Source: an uncultured Candidatus Actinomarina sp.
Lineage (GTDB): Bacteria > Actinomycetota > Acidimicrobiia > Actinomarinales > Actinomarinaceae
Length of the DNA: 40,463 nucleotides
Assembly: GCA_902580215.1 (NCBI GenBank)
Contig: CACHJT010000009.1
Location: forward strand, 1 to 40,463
Direction of reading: 5' to 3'
Below are positions 1-8,943 of the stretch, piece by piece. Within the stretch, counting starts at the first letter, position 1. Every line of letters starts with the position of its first letter. Under the pieces are notes generated by a model. The model had not been told where the DNA came from and did not search any database. It saw nothing but the letters and a program-made list of their open reading frames with translations. The translations under genes were made by a program, and so were the position numbers.

Positions 1-1
1 A

Positions 2-1384
2 CACGTTGGAGCTTATAAAGTAGATACTGGAGAGTCAGGAATTACTTTTATTGATACCCCTGGTCACGAAGCATTTACACAAATGAGAGCTAGAGGTGCA
101 AATGTCACTGATATAGTTGTCTTAGTAGTAGCTGCTGATGATGGAGTAATGCCTCAAACAATTGAAGCAATCAATCACTCAAAAGCTGCAGATGTACCCA
201 TAGTTGTCGCCATAAATAAGTGTGATTTACCTGAAGCTAATCCATCTATGATTAAAGCTGAGCTTACAAAATATGAAGTAATTTCTGAAGACTTAGGTGG
301 AGATACACCTGTAGTTGAAGTTTCCGCACTTAAAGGTGATGGAGTTGATGATTTGCTTGAAACACTTGCACTCGTAGCAGAAATAGAAGAACTAAAAGCA
401 AATTATAATACAAATGCTTCTGGGTATATTGTTGAATCACGCATGGAAGTAGGTAGAGGTAATGTTGCTACGGTAATAGTTACAAGAGGTACTCTAAAAC
501 AAGGTGATTTTCTTTATGCTGGTCAGGCATTTTGTAGAGTGAAGTCAATGTTTGATCACAATAATAAAACAGTAAAGTCTGTAGAGCCAGGCTCTCCGAT
601 AGATATTATAGGCTGGGATGAATCACCAACTGCAGGGGATCAATTTGTTGCTGTTAAAAATCAAAAAGAGGCTAAGGCAAAAGCTGAAGAAAATAAAACT
701 AAATTAAAAGAGCATGACAACTCATCATTTTCAGTTGAGTCACGAGTTAGTGACATGATGAAACTTTTACAAGAAGGTGAGTTAAATACAGTAAATGTAA
801 TTTTAAAAGCTGACACCAACGGTTCAGTTGAAGCAATTAAAGATGGAATAAACAAATTAGCAACAGATGATGTAAATATCCAAGTAGTTCACTCAGCAGT
901 AGGGGGAATTGTATTATCTGATGTTGATTTAGCCAGTGCTACAGAGTCACTTATTATTGGTTTTAATGTAAGACCTGATAGCCAGGCAAGAAACATGGCT
1001 CAAAGCAAAGGTATTGACGTAAGAACATACAACATTATTTATGAATTGCTTGACGATATTTCTGAAGCTGTACTTGGACAAATGACTATAAAAACTGAAG
1101 AAGCAATTATTGGTATGGTTGAAGTTAAAACTACATTCCGTGCACCAAAAGTTGGTGTAGTTGCTGGTTCTGTAGTTTCTGAAGGTAAAGTAGAGCTCGA
1201 CGCAAAGGCACGATTACTAAGAGACGGTGTAGTAATTTATGAGGGTACCATTGTTTCATTAAGAAGATTTAAAGACAATGTTGAAGTCGTTAACGAAGGT
1301 CTTGAGTGCGGTATTGGTCTTTCAGATTATAAAGATATTAAAGAAGGCGACACAATAGAGATACTTGGAGAAGTAGAAGTTTAG
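2..1384 (+). CDS. infB: Translation initiation factor IF-2, 3' part (5' end outside window)
   Basis: GTPase that delivers initiator fMet-tRNA to the small ribosomal subunit. The frame is open from the first bases of the window, so the gene begins upstream; the first internal ATG (83) lies after the G3 motif and cannot be the true start. Visible are G3 DTPGH (nt 53-67), G4 NKCD (nt 215-226) and a G5-like SALKG, followed by the domain II barrel, domain III and the C-terminal barrel that binds fMet-tRNA. It heads a cluster with rbfA 9 nt downstream, a common bacterial arrangement. The N-terminal IF2_N region and the P-loop are missing only because of the window edge. Identification is very secure. 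Confidence 0.97.
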   Translation, partial: HVGAYKVDTGESGITFIDTPGHEAFTQMRARGANVTDIVVLVVAADDGVMPQTIEAINHSKAADVPIVVAINKCDLPEANPSMIKAELTKYEVISEDLGGDTPVVEVSALKGDGVDDLLETLALVAEIEELKANYNTNASGYIVESRMEVGRGNVATVIVTRGTLKQGDFLYAGQAFCRVKSMFDHNNKTVKSVEPGSPIDIIGWDESPTAGDQFVAVKNQKEAKAKAEENKTKLKEHDNSSFSVESRVSDMMKLLQEGELNTVNVILKADTNGSVEAIKDGINKLATDDVNIQVVHSAVGGIVLSDVDLASATESLIIGFNVRPDSQARNMAQSKGIDVRTYNIIYELLDDISEAVLGQMTIKTEEAIIGMVEVKTTFRAPKVGVVAGSVVSEGKVELDAKARLLRDGVVIYEGTIVSLRRFKDNVEVVNEGLECGIGLSDYKDIKEGDTIEILGEVEV

Positions 1385-1393
1385 AAAAAAACG

Positions 1394-1744
1394 ATGAGTA
1401 ATCAAACACGTGGTGGAAGAATAAATAGAATAAACCCCCTCATTCAAAAAATTATCTCAAGCGCACTTTTAAGAAATTCTGATCCAGTCCTAAACAAAGC
1501 AACTATTACTCATGTTTCTACTTCACCAGATTTAAAGAAATCAATGGTATTTGTTTCAACACTCGATGGTAATGAAGGCTCTTTAAAAACTGCACTTGAG
1601 AAAAATAGAACAAAAATTCAAAAAGTATTAGCAAGAGAAATGACAACTAAAAATGTACCAAAAATCATTTTTGAAGTAGATAGCACATTTAATAATGTTC
1701 TAAGAATCAATGAACTGTTAGATAGGACTGCTGAGAATGAGTAA
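1394..1744 (+). CDS. rbfA: Ribosome-binding factor A
   Basis: Small KH-fold protein that helps mature the 30S subunit and the 5' end of 16S rRNA. The 116-residue length and the order infB-rbfA-DHH protein-truB match the family. The N-terminus (RINRINPLIQKIISSAL) resembles the basic RbfA start, and the VSTSPDLKKSMVFVS segment is the usual KH-type beta strand region. It begins 9 nt after infB and its end overlaps the next gene by 8 nt, so it is probably co-transcribed and translationally coupled. The assignment rests on family pattern and context. Confidence 0.9.
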   Translation: MSNQTRGGRINRINPLIQKIISSALLRNSDPVLNKATITHVSTSPDLKKSMVFVSTLDGNEGSLKTALEKNRTKIQKVLAREMTTKNVPKIIFEVDSTFNNVLRINELLDRTAENE

Positions 1745-2678
1745 ACTTTTTGAAGACATTAAAGATTCTTCTAATTTAATTACAGGCCATATTAACCCTG
1801 ACGGTGATGCTTTAGGTTCCGCTTTAGCTTTTAAATTAATACTGGACAGTAAAGGCATAGATTCCGACGTATCTTTTGATATGAAAGGTAACGTTCCCTC
1901 TAATTTAAATCATTTACCTATTGAATTGATTTTGGATAAGCCAAAGAAAAATTATGACAGTATATATGTTTTTGATTGTGGAAACTCAGAAAGGCTTGGT
2001 GATTTAGAAGATTTAGCATTAAATGCTAAAAGAGTCATTGTAGTAGATCATCATATCAATCCTTCTTTTGGTGATATTCAGATAATTGATTCAAAAGCGG
2101 CTAGTACTACACAAGTACTATTCAGAGAAATTCTTTCGGCAAATATTGACATCGATAAAAATATCGCCAATTGTCTTATGACAGGATTAATCACTGATAC
2201 AGGTAGATTTCAATATTCAAATACAGATAATGAAGTATTTGAAATCGCATCAAAACTAATGTTAAGTGGTGCTGAGCTTACAAGTATAAGTGATAATATC
2301 TATGGGTCTATTCCCATGAATGCAATGAAACTACAAAGTGAAGTGTTAAACAGAATTGAATTACATAAAGAAGAAGAATTGGTTGTTTCGTATGTTTTAC
2401 AAGAAGATTATCTCAATTACAACATTGAATCTTCTGAAACAGATTTTTTAATTGATTCTATTAGATTGGTGAAAGAATCAAGTGTGGCGTTATTGTTAAA
2501 AGAACAAGAAGATAAATCATTTAAAGGAAGCTTGAGGTCTCGCAATGAATTAGATGTTCAACAGATTGCTTCTCTGTTTGGTGGCGGTGGACATAAAGCA
2601 GCGTCTGGATTTTCTACAAATTTAAGTATGGAAGAAATAAAAAATAAAGTTAAGAATGCAATTAAGTCACAAGTCTAA
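1737..2678 (+). CDS. nrnA: DHH/DHHA1 phosphoesterase (NrnA-like oligoribonuclease / pAp phosphatase)
   Basis: Predicted to degrade nanoRNAs and/or dephosphorylate pAp, using Mn2+ bound by DHH-family residues. Seen: an N-terminal GHINPDGDALGSALA motif (first metal ligands), VVDHH near residue 103 (the DHH motif), LITDTGRFQ (further ligand), and C-terminal GGGGHKAASGF, the DHHA1 substrate-binding motif. At 313 residues it is a normal length. It lies between rbfA and truB as in many Gram-positive genomes, overlapping both (8 nt and 23 nt). The choice between NrnA and pAp-specific activity cannot be made from sequence alone. Confidence 0.88.
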   Translation: MSKLFEDIKDSSNLITGHINPDGDALGSALAFKLILDSKGIDSDVSFDMKGNVPSNLNHLPIELILDKPKKNYDSIYVFDCGNSERLGDLEDLALNAKRVIVVDHHINPSFGDIQIIDSKAASTTQVLFREILSANIDIDKNIANCLMTGLITDTGRFQYSNTDNEVFEIASKLMLSGAELTSISDNIYGSIPMNAMKLQSEVLNRIELHKEEELVVSYVLQEDYLNYNIESSETDFLIDSIRLVKESSVALLLKEQEDKSFKGSLRSRNELDVQQIASLFGGGGHKAASGFSTNLSMEEIKNKVKNAIKSQV

Positions 2679-3537
2679 CTTTTATTTATTAGACAAACCA
2701 AAAACATGGACCTCTCAAGATCTATGTACTAAATTAAAAAAAAATTTTAAATTTAAAAAAGTAGGACACTCAGGCACCTTAGATCCAAACGCAGATGGTT
2801 TAATGCTTCTTGCTACTAATGGGTATACAAAATTATTTGATTACATTGATAACACAAACAAAACTTATAAAGTAATTGCAATATTAGGTTACTCTTCTCC
2901 AACTCTTGATGTTGATTCAGAAATTACAAAACATGATGATATAAGCGCAGAACAGTTGAAACCTCAAATACAAGAATTTCTTACTAATTTGGTTGGCGAG
3001 TCTACCCAGACTCCACCAATTTATTCAGCAATTAAAGTAAAAGGAAAACGATTATATAAATATGCACGCCAAAATCAAGATGTAGAAATTCCTGATAGAA
3101 AAATATTTGTAGAAAGAACAGAATTGTTAGAAGCATTAGATAACAAAGCCACTTTTGAGATAACTGTTAGCAAGGGAACATATATAAGAAGCATTGTTCA
3201 ACAATTAGGTGAGTATCTAAATACTTATGCAATAGTAGATACTCTTACAAGGACAGCCGTTGGTAATTTAAATATTAATCATAAAAATCTAAATACAAAT
3301 GTTGAAGCTATAAATCACAACTCAAAAATAATGTCATTAGATTGGGGAGAAGTTATTAATCTGCCAAAAATTGAACTGGATGTGGAAATGCATAAAACAA
3401 TTAAGAATGGTCAACTTCTACCTAGAAATATGTTTTCAAATGAAGAAAATTATATAATATCTATCGAGAACAATATTGTGGCAATTTATAAACCTTTTAA
3501 TGAGAAATATTACAAACCAGAGAAAGTACTCGTATGA
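2656..3537 (+). CDS. truB: tRNA pseudouridine-55 synthase TruB
   Basis: Converts U55 of the tRNA T-loop to pseudouridine. The catalytic motif GHSGTLDPNADG carries the nucleophilic Asp of the TruB family, after the typical opening (LLDKPKTWTSQDL). The later KGTYIRSIVQQLG segment is the usual active-site Arg region. The start ATG at 2656 overlaps the preceding DHH gene by 23 nt; a nearby start is not excluded. At 293 residues it is of usual length, with a short divergent C-terminal PUA-like tail. Its stop overlaps the ribF start in an ATGA arrangement, suggesting coupling. Confidence 0.93.
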   Translation: MQLSHKSNFYLLDKPKTWTSQDLCTKLKKNFKFKKVGHSGTLDPNADGLMLLATNGYTKLFDYIDNTNKTYKVIAILGYSSPTLDVDSEITKHDDISAEQLKPQIQEFLTNLVGESTQTPPIYSAIKVKGKRLYKYARQNQDVEIPDRKIFVERTELLEALDNKATFEITVSKGTYIRSIVQQLGEYLNTYAIVDTLTRTAVGNLNINHKNLNTNVEAINHNSKIMSLDWGEVINLPKIELDVEMHKTIKNGQLLPRNMFSNEENYIISIENNIVAIYKPFNEKYYKPEKVLV

Positions 3538-4427
3538 GAATATATGAAAATTTTACTTCCGACAATTATATTGATGATGATATTCCAGCTGTGTGTATCG
3601 GTGGATTTGATGGAGTACATTTAGGCCATCAGGAACTATTAAAATATACAAAAGAATCAAGTAATTTATTTCAAATAGTTACTTTTGATACACTTCCAAA
3701 AAAATACTTCAATAATGAACATATGTTACTAACAACTAATAATGAGAAGATTGAATTATTCAAAAAATTTGAACCTAGTAATTTAGTATTTATTAACTTT
3801 GAACATGTAATGAAGTATTCACCTAAAACTTTTTGTGAGATGTTAAAAAACAATATGAAAACTAAAAATATTTATGTAGGTAATGATTTTAAATTTGGTG
3901 CAAACCGTGAGGGTGACGTAGATTACTTAATTAAATATTTTGGTGAAGATTCAGTACATACTATTCCTGATTATGAACACAACAATGAAAAAATATCTTC
4001 AACCTTAATTAAGTCATTTTTGAGTGAAGGTTTTGTTGAACAGGCTAATGAAGCTTTGGGTTATGAATATTCTTTAACAGGAACTGTTATTAAAGGTGAT
4101 CAAAGAGGTTCTCAGATAGGATTTCCTACTGCAAATTTGAACATTGATAAGAGTATTCAAATACCCAAAAATGGAGTATACAAAGTAGACGTGCTCTTAA
4201 ATGAATATCTTTATGAAGGTATTATGAATATCGGTTATAAACCTACGGTGTCTGAAGGGACTAAGCAAAGTTTAGAAGTACATATTTTTGATTTTAATGA
4301 CGATATTTATGACACTAATTTAACAGTACATTTTAAAAAATTTATAAGAGATGAAATAAAATTCTCAAGTATTGATGAATTAACTCAACAAATATCTAAA
4401 GATATTGAAGATATTAATAAAAATTAA
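3534..4427 (+). CDS. ribF: Bifunctional riboflavin kinase / FAD synthetase
   Basis: Makes FMN from riboflavin and FAD from FMN. The N-terminal adenylyltransferase domain shows IGGFDGVHLGHQELL (the HxGH-type nucleotide-binding motif) and a later SSTLIKSFL segment. The C-terminal flavokinase domain begins near residue 180 with GDQRGSQIGFPTANL, where the PTAN motif binds metal and ATP. At 297 residues the two-domain length is complete. It overlaps truB by 4 nt (ATGA), and truB-ribF-rpsO is a classical bacterial order. Identification is secure. Confidence 0.95.
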   Translation: MRIYENFTSDNYIDDDIPAVCIGGFDGVHLGHQELLKYTKESSNLFQIVTFDTLPKKYFNNEHMLLTTNNEKIELFKKFEPSNLVFINFEHVMKYSPKTFCEMLKNNMKTKNIYVGNDFKFGANREGDVDYLIKYFGEDSVHTIPDYEHNNEKISSTLIKSFLSEGFVEQANEALGYEYSLTGTVIKGDQRGSQIGFPTANLNIDKSIQIPKNGVYKVDVLLNEYLYEGIMNIGYKPTVSEGTKQSLEVHIFDFNDDIYDTNLTVHFKKFIRDEIKFSSIDELTQQISKDIEDINKN

Positions 4428-4469
4428 ATAATCTCACATTAGATATAGCAGCTACTATTATTATCTCGA

Positions 4470-4727
4470 ATGAAAACAAAGCAAGAAATTATAAAAGAAT
4501 ACGGTAAATCCGATACAGATACTGGTTCTGCTGAAGTTCAGGTTGCTTTATTGAGTAATAGAATCGATCATTTAACAGATCATTTGAAAACACATAAAAA
4601 AGACCACCACACAAGAAGAGGTTTATTAATGCTTGTTGGTAAAAGAAAGAGATTACTTCAGTACCTTCAGAATCAAGATGTACAAAGATATCGTGATCTT
4701 ATAGATAAACTTGGCTTAAGAAGATAA
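4470..4727 (+). CDS. rpsO: 30S ribosomal protein S15
   Basis: Primary 16S rRNA-binding protein of the small subunit platform. The 85-residue sequence has the full S15 signature: [34 protein letters not shown], and KRKRLLQYL. There is no clear Shine-Dalgarno before the ATG; a TATTAT at 4456-4461 ends 8 nt upstream, so a leaderless or very short leader transcript is possible. It is followed by the pnp leader hairpin and pnp, the widely conserved rpsO-pnp pair. Confidence 0.97.
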   Translation: MKTKQEIIKEYGKSDTDTGSAEVQVALLSNRIDHLTDHLKTHKKDHHTRRGLLMLVGKRKRLLQYLQNQDVQRYRDLIDKLGLRR

Positions 4728-4733
4728 TAAATT

Positions 4734-4793
4734 TGACCTTGCGTTGTTAATTGAGAGCTTTTGTTGAAAGCTGACAATTAATAACCTTGGTCA
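4734..4793 (+). promoter_or_regulatory. Long stem-loop in the pnp leader
   Basis: Between rpsO and pnp the RNA can fold into a long hairpin: 5 bp (4734-4738 with 4789-4793), an internal loop, 11 bp (4743-4753 with 4775-4785, one G-U), a 2x2 internal loop, then 7 bp (4756-4762 with 4766-4772, one G-U) closed by a 3-nt loop. There is no U-tract after it, so it is not a typical terminator. In E. coli a hairpin in this same rpsO-pnp gap is cut by RNase III and is the basis of PNPase autoregulation; the same role here is inferred. Confidence 0.7.
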
Positions 4794-4806
4794 CGAAAGA
4801 GGTTAT

Positions 4807-7110
4807 ATGTCGATCGATAATGTAAAAGTAAACATTGGTAATTCAGAAATTGGTTTTGAAACAGGTAAATTAGCTCTACAAGCACCTGGTTCTGTAGTTG
4901 TTACATCAGGTGATACCACAGTTTTAGTGACAACAGTTGCTAACAAAAGTGTAAGGGATGGTATTGATTTTTTCCCTTTAACAGTGGATGTAGAAGAAAG
5001 AATGTATTCCGCTGGAAAAATTCCTGGAGGGTTTTTTAGAAGAGAGGGTAGGCAAACGGAAAAAGCTATATTAGCTTGTCGATTAATAGATAGACCACTG
5101 AGACCTTCTTTTAAAGATGGATTTAGATGTGAAACACAAATTATTGCAACTGTTTTAAGTGTTGATAACGAAAATGAATATGATATTTTAGCTCTTAATG
5201 CTGCATCATTAGGTCTTCAATTAGCAGGGGTACCACTTGAGTCAGCTGTAGGTGCTGTGAGAATGTCTTTAATTAATGACAACTGGGTAGTTCAAGCTAC
5301 GAATACTGAATTAGAAGAATCAGTGTTTGATATGGTTGTTGCAGGAAGTCTTAACCCTAAAGGTGAAATAGATATTGTAATGGTTGAGGCTGGAGCAACA
5401 GACAATGCATTTAACAAAATTGATGAAGGTAGTGCTGCACCATCTGAAAATATTGTTGCTGATGGAATTGATATGTCCAAAGAATTTATTTCAAAATTAA
5501 TAGAAGCTCAAAAAGAATTAGTTGCTAAAAGAGATGTTCCTGAGATTGACTGGCCTATTATTGAAGACTACTCAGAAGAGCTAAAGTCCCAAATTGGTGA
5601 AGCTTTTGGTTCCGATATTGAAGCAGCAATGGCTCTAACAGATAGATCTGAAAGAAGTGAAAAGCAAAGTGAGCTTGAAGAACAAGCTGTTGAAAGATTC
5701 TTAGATGAAGAAGATGACAATACTAAAGCAATTAAATTAGCTTTTAAATCTATTGTTAAAAATACAGTCAGAGATAGAGTTTTAAATGGTGGTGCCAGAT
5801 TAGATGGACGAACACCAACTGATATTAGAAATATATCTGCTGAGATAAACTTACTTCCAACTGTTCATGGTTCTTCATTATTTTTAAGAGGAGAAACACA
5901 GGTTTTGAATGTTACAACTTTAGGTATGTCAAGGCTTGAACAGATGCTAGATACTATTGATACAGTCACATCAAAAAGATATATGCATCATTATAATTTC
6001 CCTCCATACTCAACAGGTGAAGCCTATCCAATGCGAGGCCCAAAGAGAAGAGAGATTGGTCACGGTGCTTTGGCTGAAAAGGCATTGGTACCTGTTATTC
6101 CTCCAAAAGTTGACTTTCCGTACACTATCAGAGTCGTAAGTGAAGCAATTTCTTCAAATGGATCTACTTCTCAGGCTTCAGTATGTGCATCTAGTTTGTC
6201 ATTGATGGCTGCGGGTGTTCCTATTAGAGAACATGTTGCAGGTATCGCTATGGGGCTAATTTCTAAAGATGATACCTATGTTACTCTCACAGATATCTTG
6301 GGTGCTGAAGATGCTCTTGGCGATATGGATTTTAAAGTTGCTGGAACAAGAAATGTGATTACAGCATTACAACTAGATATGAAAATAGAAGGTCTGCCTG
6401 CTGATGTATTAAGAAAAGCATTAAATCAAGCTATGGATGCGAGACATCATATATTAGATATTATGGAAGATACCATTGCTGAACCAGCGGAAAGTCTTTC
6501 TGGTAATGCACCTAGACTTGAAACGATCGAATTACCTAAAGATAAAATTGGTGAAGTCATTGGTCCAAAAGGTAAAAATATCAAGAAAATCGAGGAAGAA
6601 ACCGGATGTTCTGTAGAAATTGATGATGATGGTATCTTAACTCTTGGGTCAACTGAAGAAGAAGCAATAGCTGCAGGTAAAGAAATGGTTATGTTAATAA
6701 TCGATCCACCTGAAGCGGAAGTTGGGGCAGAATATGATGGAGAAGTTGTAAGTGTTGCAACTTATGGAGCTTTCATAAATATTCTTCCAGGTAGAGATGG
6801 ATTATTACATGTATCAAGGTTTCACTCATCTAAAAGAGTAAATAATACCGAAGCAGTTGTATCAGTTGGAGACAAAATTAAGGTCACTGTAGATTCAATT
6901 GAAAATGGAAAAGTAAGTCTTTCACCAGTTGAAGATTTAGAAATCCCAGAAGAAGCAGAAGGCGGAGATTCAAAAAATTCCCGTGATAGAAAACCTTCCA
7001 GATCTAGAAATGGTAATAGAAACGGTAGAGATAAGAAATCCGACAACGGGGGAAAGTCTTCAAACAGAAAAAGAGTTTCTTTTGAAGATGAATTTGAAAA
7101 AGGACTCTAG
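4807..7110 (+). CDS. pnp: Polyribonucleotide nucleotidyltransferase (PNPase)
   Basis: 3'-5' phosphorolytic exoribonuclease of mRNA turnover. The order is RNase PH domain 1 (about residues 1-150), an all-helical linker, RNase PH domain 2 (about 310-540) with the catalytic segment EDALGDMDFKVAG (Asp502 and Asp508 match the conserved pair), KH domain with VIGPKGKNIKKI (near 583), S1 domain (about 640-705), and a basic Arg/Ser/Asn-rich tail of about 50 residues. At 767 residues it is complete. The AGAGG at 4797-4801 is a good ribosome-binding site for the ATG. The leader hairpin suggests autoregulation. It converges with the next gene, with one base between the stops. Confidence 0.97.
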   Translation: MSIDNVKVNIGNSEIGFETGKLALQAPGSVVVTSGDTTVLVTTVANKSVRDGIDFFPLTVDVEERMYSAGKIPGGFFRREGRQTEKAILACRLIDRPLRPSFKDGFRCETQIIATVLSVDNENEYDILALNAASLGLQLAGVPLESAVGAVRMSLINDNWVVQATNTELEESVFDMVVAGSLNPKGEIDIVMVEAGATDNAFNKIDEGSAAPSENIVADGIDMSKEFISKLIEAQKELVAKRDVPEIDWPIIEDYSEELKSQIGEAFGSDIEAAMALTDRSERSEKQSELEEQAVERFLDEEDDNTKAIKLAFKSIVKNTVRDRVLNGGARLDGRTPTDIRNISAEINLLPTVHGSSLFLRGETQVLNVTTLGMSRLEQMLDTIDTVTSKRYMHHYNFPPYSTGEAYPMRGPKRREIGHGALAEKALVPVIPPKVDFPYTIRVVSEAISSNGSTSQASVCASSLSLMAAGVPIREHVAGIAMGLISKDDTYVTLTDILGAEDALGDMDFKVAGTRNVITALQLDMKIEGLPADVLRKALNQAMDARHHILDIMEDTIAEPAESLSGNAPRLETIELPKDKIGEVIGPKGKNIKKIEEETGCSVEIDDDGILTLGSTEEEAIAAGKEMVMLIIDPPEAEVGAEYDGEVVSVATYGAFINILPGRDGLLHVSRFHSSKRVNNTEAVVSVGDKIKVTVDSIENGKVSLSPVEDLEIPEEAEGGDSKNSRDRKPSRSRNGNRNGRDKKSDNGGKSSNRKRVSFEDEFEKGL

Positions 7111-7111
7111 G

Positions 7112-7627
7112 CTACTTTCTATTTCCAGTTAATTTAGTTGGATTTGTAGGCTCTGTCGTTACATAAGCATCAGGATTAATTTCTGATACAATCTTTAACA
7201 CTTCTTTAAGTCTTTTTCTTGGAGTTACGCACCATGCGATACTGACTTCTCCTTGCATGCCTTCTCCATTAATAATTGTTACACCGAAATCATTTTTTCT
7301 CAATTCTTCGGCTACTTGCATGCTGTCACTATCTTTAGGTGCAAAGATTCTCACAACAATATCACCAATCGCTATTGTGTTTTCAATGTAAGATCCCATA
7401 ATTGTTCCTGATGCAAACCCAAGCGCATAGCCAAAAATCAATAATGGATCATTTAAGTCTTGAATTACTCTTGAAATAGCCACTACCCATATTGCTGACT
7501 CAACGAATCCTAGTACAGCACCAAAGACTGGCTTTCCTTTATTTACATAAAGCACTCTTAATGTGCCTAATGTTTGGTCCAATAATCTTAATAAAAAAAT
7601 TGAAAGAGCTGCTACTAAGATGTTCAT
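7112..7627 (-). CDS. DUF2179/DUF5698 membrane protein (UPF0316 family)
   Basis: Membrane protein of unknown function. An N-terminal hydrophobic half with about three membrane segments (LVAALSIFLLRLLDQTLGTL; AVLGFVESAIWVVAIS; IFGYALGFASGTIMGSYIE) is followed by a soluble DUF2179-type domain (RKNDFGVTIINGEGMQGEV, CVTPRKRLKEVLKIV). The gene converges on pnp. A TACAAT box ends 6 nt before the ATG, so the transcript is probably leaderless. Family resemblance is good, but the biochemical role is unknown. Confidence 0.8.
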   Translation of the reverse strand: MNILVAALSIFLLRLLDQTLGTLRVLYVNKGKPVFGAVLGFVESAIWVVAISRVIQDLNDPLLIFGYALGFASGTIMGSYIENTIAIGDIVVRIFAPKDSDSMQVAEELRKNDFGVTIINGEGMQGEVSIAWCVTPRKRLKEVLKIVSEINPDAYVTTEPTNPTKLTGNRK

Positions 7628-7633
7628 ATTCGT

Positions 7634-7639
7634 ATTGTA
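7634..7639 (-). promoter_or_regulatory. -10 box of the DUF2179 gene (leaderless type)
   Basis: TACAAT on the minus strand ends 6 nt before the ATG at 7627, which would place the transcription start at the start codon itself. No Shine-Dalgarno is present. Confidence 0.55.
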
Positions 7640-7648
7640 AGTTTTTTA

Positions 7649-8380
7649 TTATTTTATGGAGGCAGTTAATTGTTTATACACATTAGACATTTTTTCATAT
7701 GTTTCTTCAACTAATTGATCGATAGTCTCTTTTGTATATTTTGAAATATCTATTGGTTCCAGCGTATTGATGATTGCTTTACCACTAGTCATAAATTTTC
7801 CACCTCTTGGCCATATGTCACCAGTTCCAGCAATGACAACAGGAAGGATTGGGATATTATTATCTAACGCAATATGAAAAGCACCACTTTTGAAAGGTAA
7901 AAAATTATCTTTCTTTGCTCTTGTTCCTTGAGGGTAGACCATAAGCGACCATCCATTATTAAATAGAGTTTTTGCTTGCTCATTTATACTTTTTCTATCA
8001 TTTTTATCTGATCTATCAACTTTTATAAAATTAAAAGACTTTGCAGCAGTTCTAAAGAATGGCAGTTTGTACACTTCTTTTTTTGCCATAAACACCCACT
8101 TTATTTTAAGATATCGAAATTGCATCATCGGATCTAAATTTGATAAGTGATTTGAAATAACAACATAAGGCTGATTTTTTTTATAATCGTAATTTTTAAT
8201 CAACGTTACCTTTGATCTCGCAGCCCACATCCAAGGTATCGTCCAGCTTTGTGCTATGTAATATTTAGCTTTTGTGAATTTGTTAAAAAGACCTACAAAC
8301 CAAATTGAGTATGCAACTGGAATGGTGTAAATACCCATGATTAACAGATTGAACCATGTAAGTAATTTGTTCTTCAACAT
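7649..8380 (-). CDS. 1-acyl-glycerol-3-phosphate acyltransferase-like protein (PlsC family)
   Basis: Membrane-associated acyltransferase, expected to add the second fatty acid in phosphatidic acid synthesis or to acylate another lysolipid. An N-terminal hydrophobic anchor (about 8-30) precedes the catalytic HX4D motif NHLSNLD (about residue 98) and block III, which reads YPQGTR in place of the usual FPEGTR. PVVIAGTGDIWP is the block IV region. At 243 residues it is a normal length. It is divergent from the cyclo-ligase gene, and a TACACT ends 6 nt before its ATG. The substrate cannot be told from sequence. Confidence 0.85.
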   Translation of the reverse strand: MLKNKLLTWFNLLIMGIYTIPVAYSIWFVGLFNKFTKAKYYIAQSWTIPWMWAARSKVTLIKNYDYKKNQPYVVISNHLSNLDPMMQFRYLKIKWVFMAKKEVYKLPFFRTAAKSFNFIKVDRSDKNDRKSINEQAKTLFNNGWSLMVYPQGTRAKKDNFLPFKSGAFHIALDNNIPILPVVIAGTGDIWPRGGKFMTSGKAIINTLEPIDISKYTKETIDQLVEETYEKMSNVYKQLTASIK

Positions 8381-8386
8381 GTTGTA

Positions 8387-8392
8387 AGTGTA
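8387..8392 (-). promoter_or_regulatory. -10 box of the plsC-like gene (leaderless type)
   Basis: TACACT on the minus strand ends 6 nt before the ATG at 8380, with no Shine-Dalgarno between, consistent with a leaderless transcript. Confidence 0.5.
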
Positions 8393-8418
8393 ATGTAGAA
8401 CTATCTAGATAATAAATT

Positions 8419-8931
8419 ATGTTAGAAAAAATAGAATTAAGGAAGAAACTAAAAGAAATTTCATTGGTCAATGCTGAATACACTCAGATAGTTATTGATA
8501 GGCTACAAAATGTTATTAAAGATAAGATTGTATGTACGTATATTCCTCTTGAAAACGAAGTTAACATAAACATGCATCTAAAGGGTCAGTCAGTTTTGGC
8601 AACAACATGCCTTGAAGATGGAGAAACAAAAATATGCATTTATGAGGAACCGTTAGAAAAAAACAGTTTTAATGTTTTTCAACCAATTAATTTAAAAATA
8701 ATTGATAAAGTAGACATATTTTTAGTCCCAGGACTCGGATTTGATAAAAAAGGTACTAGGCTAGGCAAGGGTAGGGGTATATATGATCAGCTCTTATCTC
8801 GCCATTCAACATCTACATTTATTGGTATTACAGATAAAAATCATTTAATAAATGAAATTCCATCTGAAAGTCACGATATTCAAATGCACAGTTTGATAAC
8901 TCATGATGAATTTATTGAAGTAAATTTATAG
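8419..8931 (+). CDS. 5-formyltetrahydrofolate cyclo-ligase family protein
   Basis: Converts 5-formyl-THF to 5,10-methenyl-THF with ATP, salvaging a dead-end folate. The C-terminal signature FLVPGLGFDKKGTRLGKGRG followed by IYDQLL matches the family's conserved ATP/folate-binding loop, and the N-terminus (LRKKLKEIS) is the usual opening basic helix. At 170 residues it is slightly short for the family (about 180-200) but has both conserved blocks. It is divergent from the plsC-like gene, with 38 nt between starts. The position of the -10 box here is less clear than for its neighbours (TAGATA or GATAAT). Confidence 0.88.
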   Translation: MLEKIELRKKLKEISLVNAEYTQIVIDRLQNVIKDKIVCTYIPLENEVNINMHLKGQSVLATTCLEDGETKICIYEEPLEKNSFNVFQPINLKIIDKVDIFLVPGLGFDKKGTRLGKGRGIYDQLLSRHSTSTFIGITDKNHLINEIPSESHDIQMHSLITHDEFIEVNL

Positions 8932-8937
8932 TATCCT
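8932..8937 (+). promoter_or_regulatory. -10 box of the LLM oxidoreductase gene (leaderless type)
   Basis: TATCCT overlaps the last base region of the preceding gene and ends 6 nt before the ATG at 8944, consistent with transcription starting at the start codon. Confidence 0.5.
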
Positions 8938-8943
8938 ATACCT

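Noticed and set aside
6228-6240. GAACATGTTG inside pnp as a further SOS box
   Set aside because: It is within coding sequence, has the wrong spacing between the half-sites and is explained by codons.
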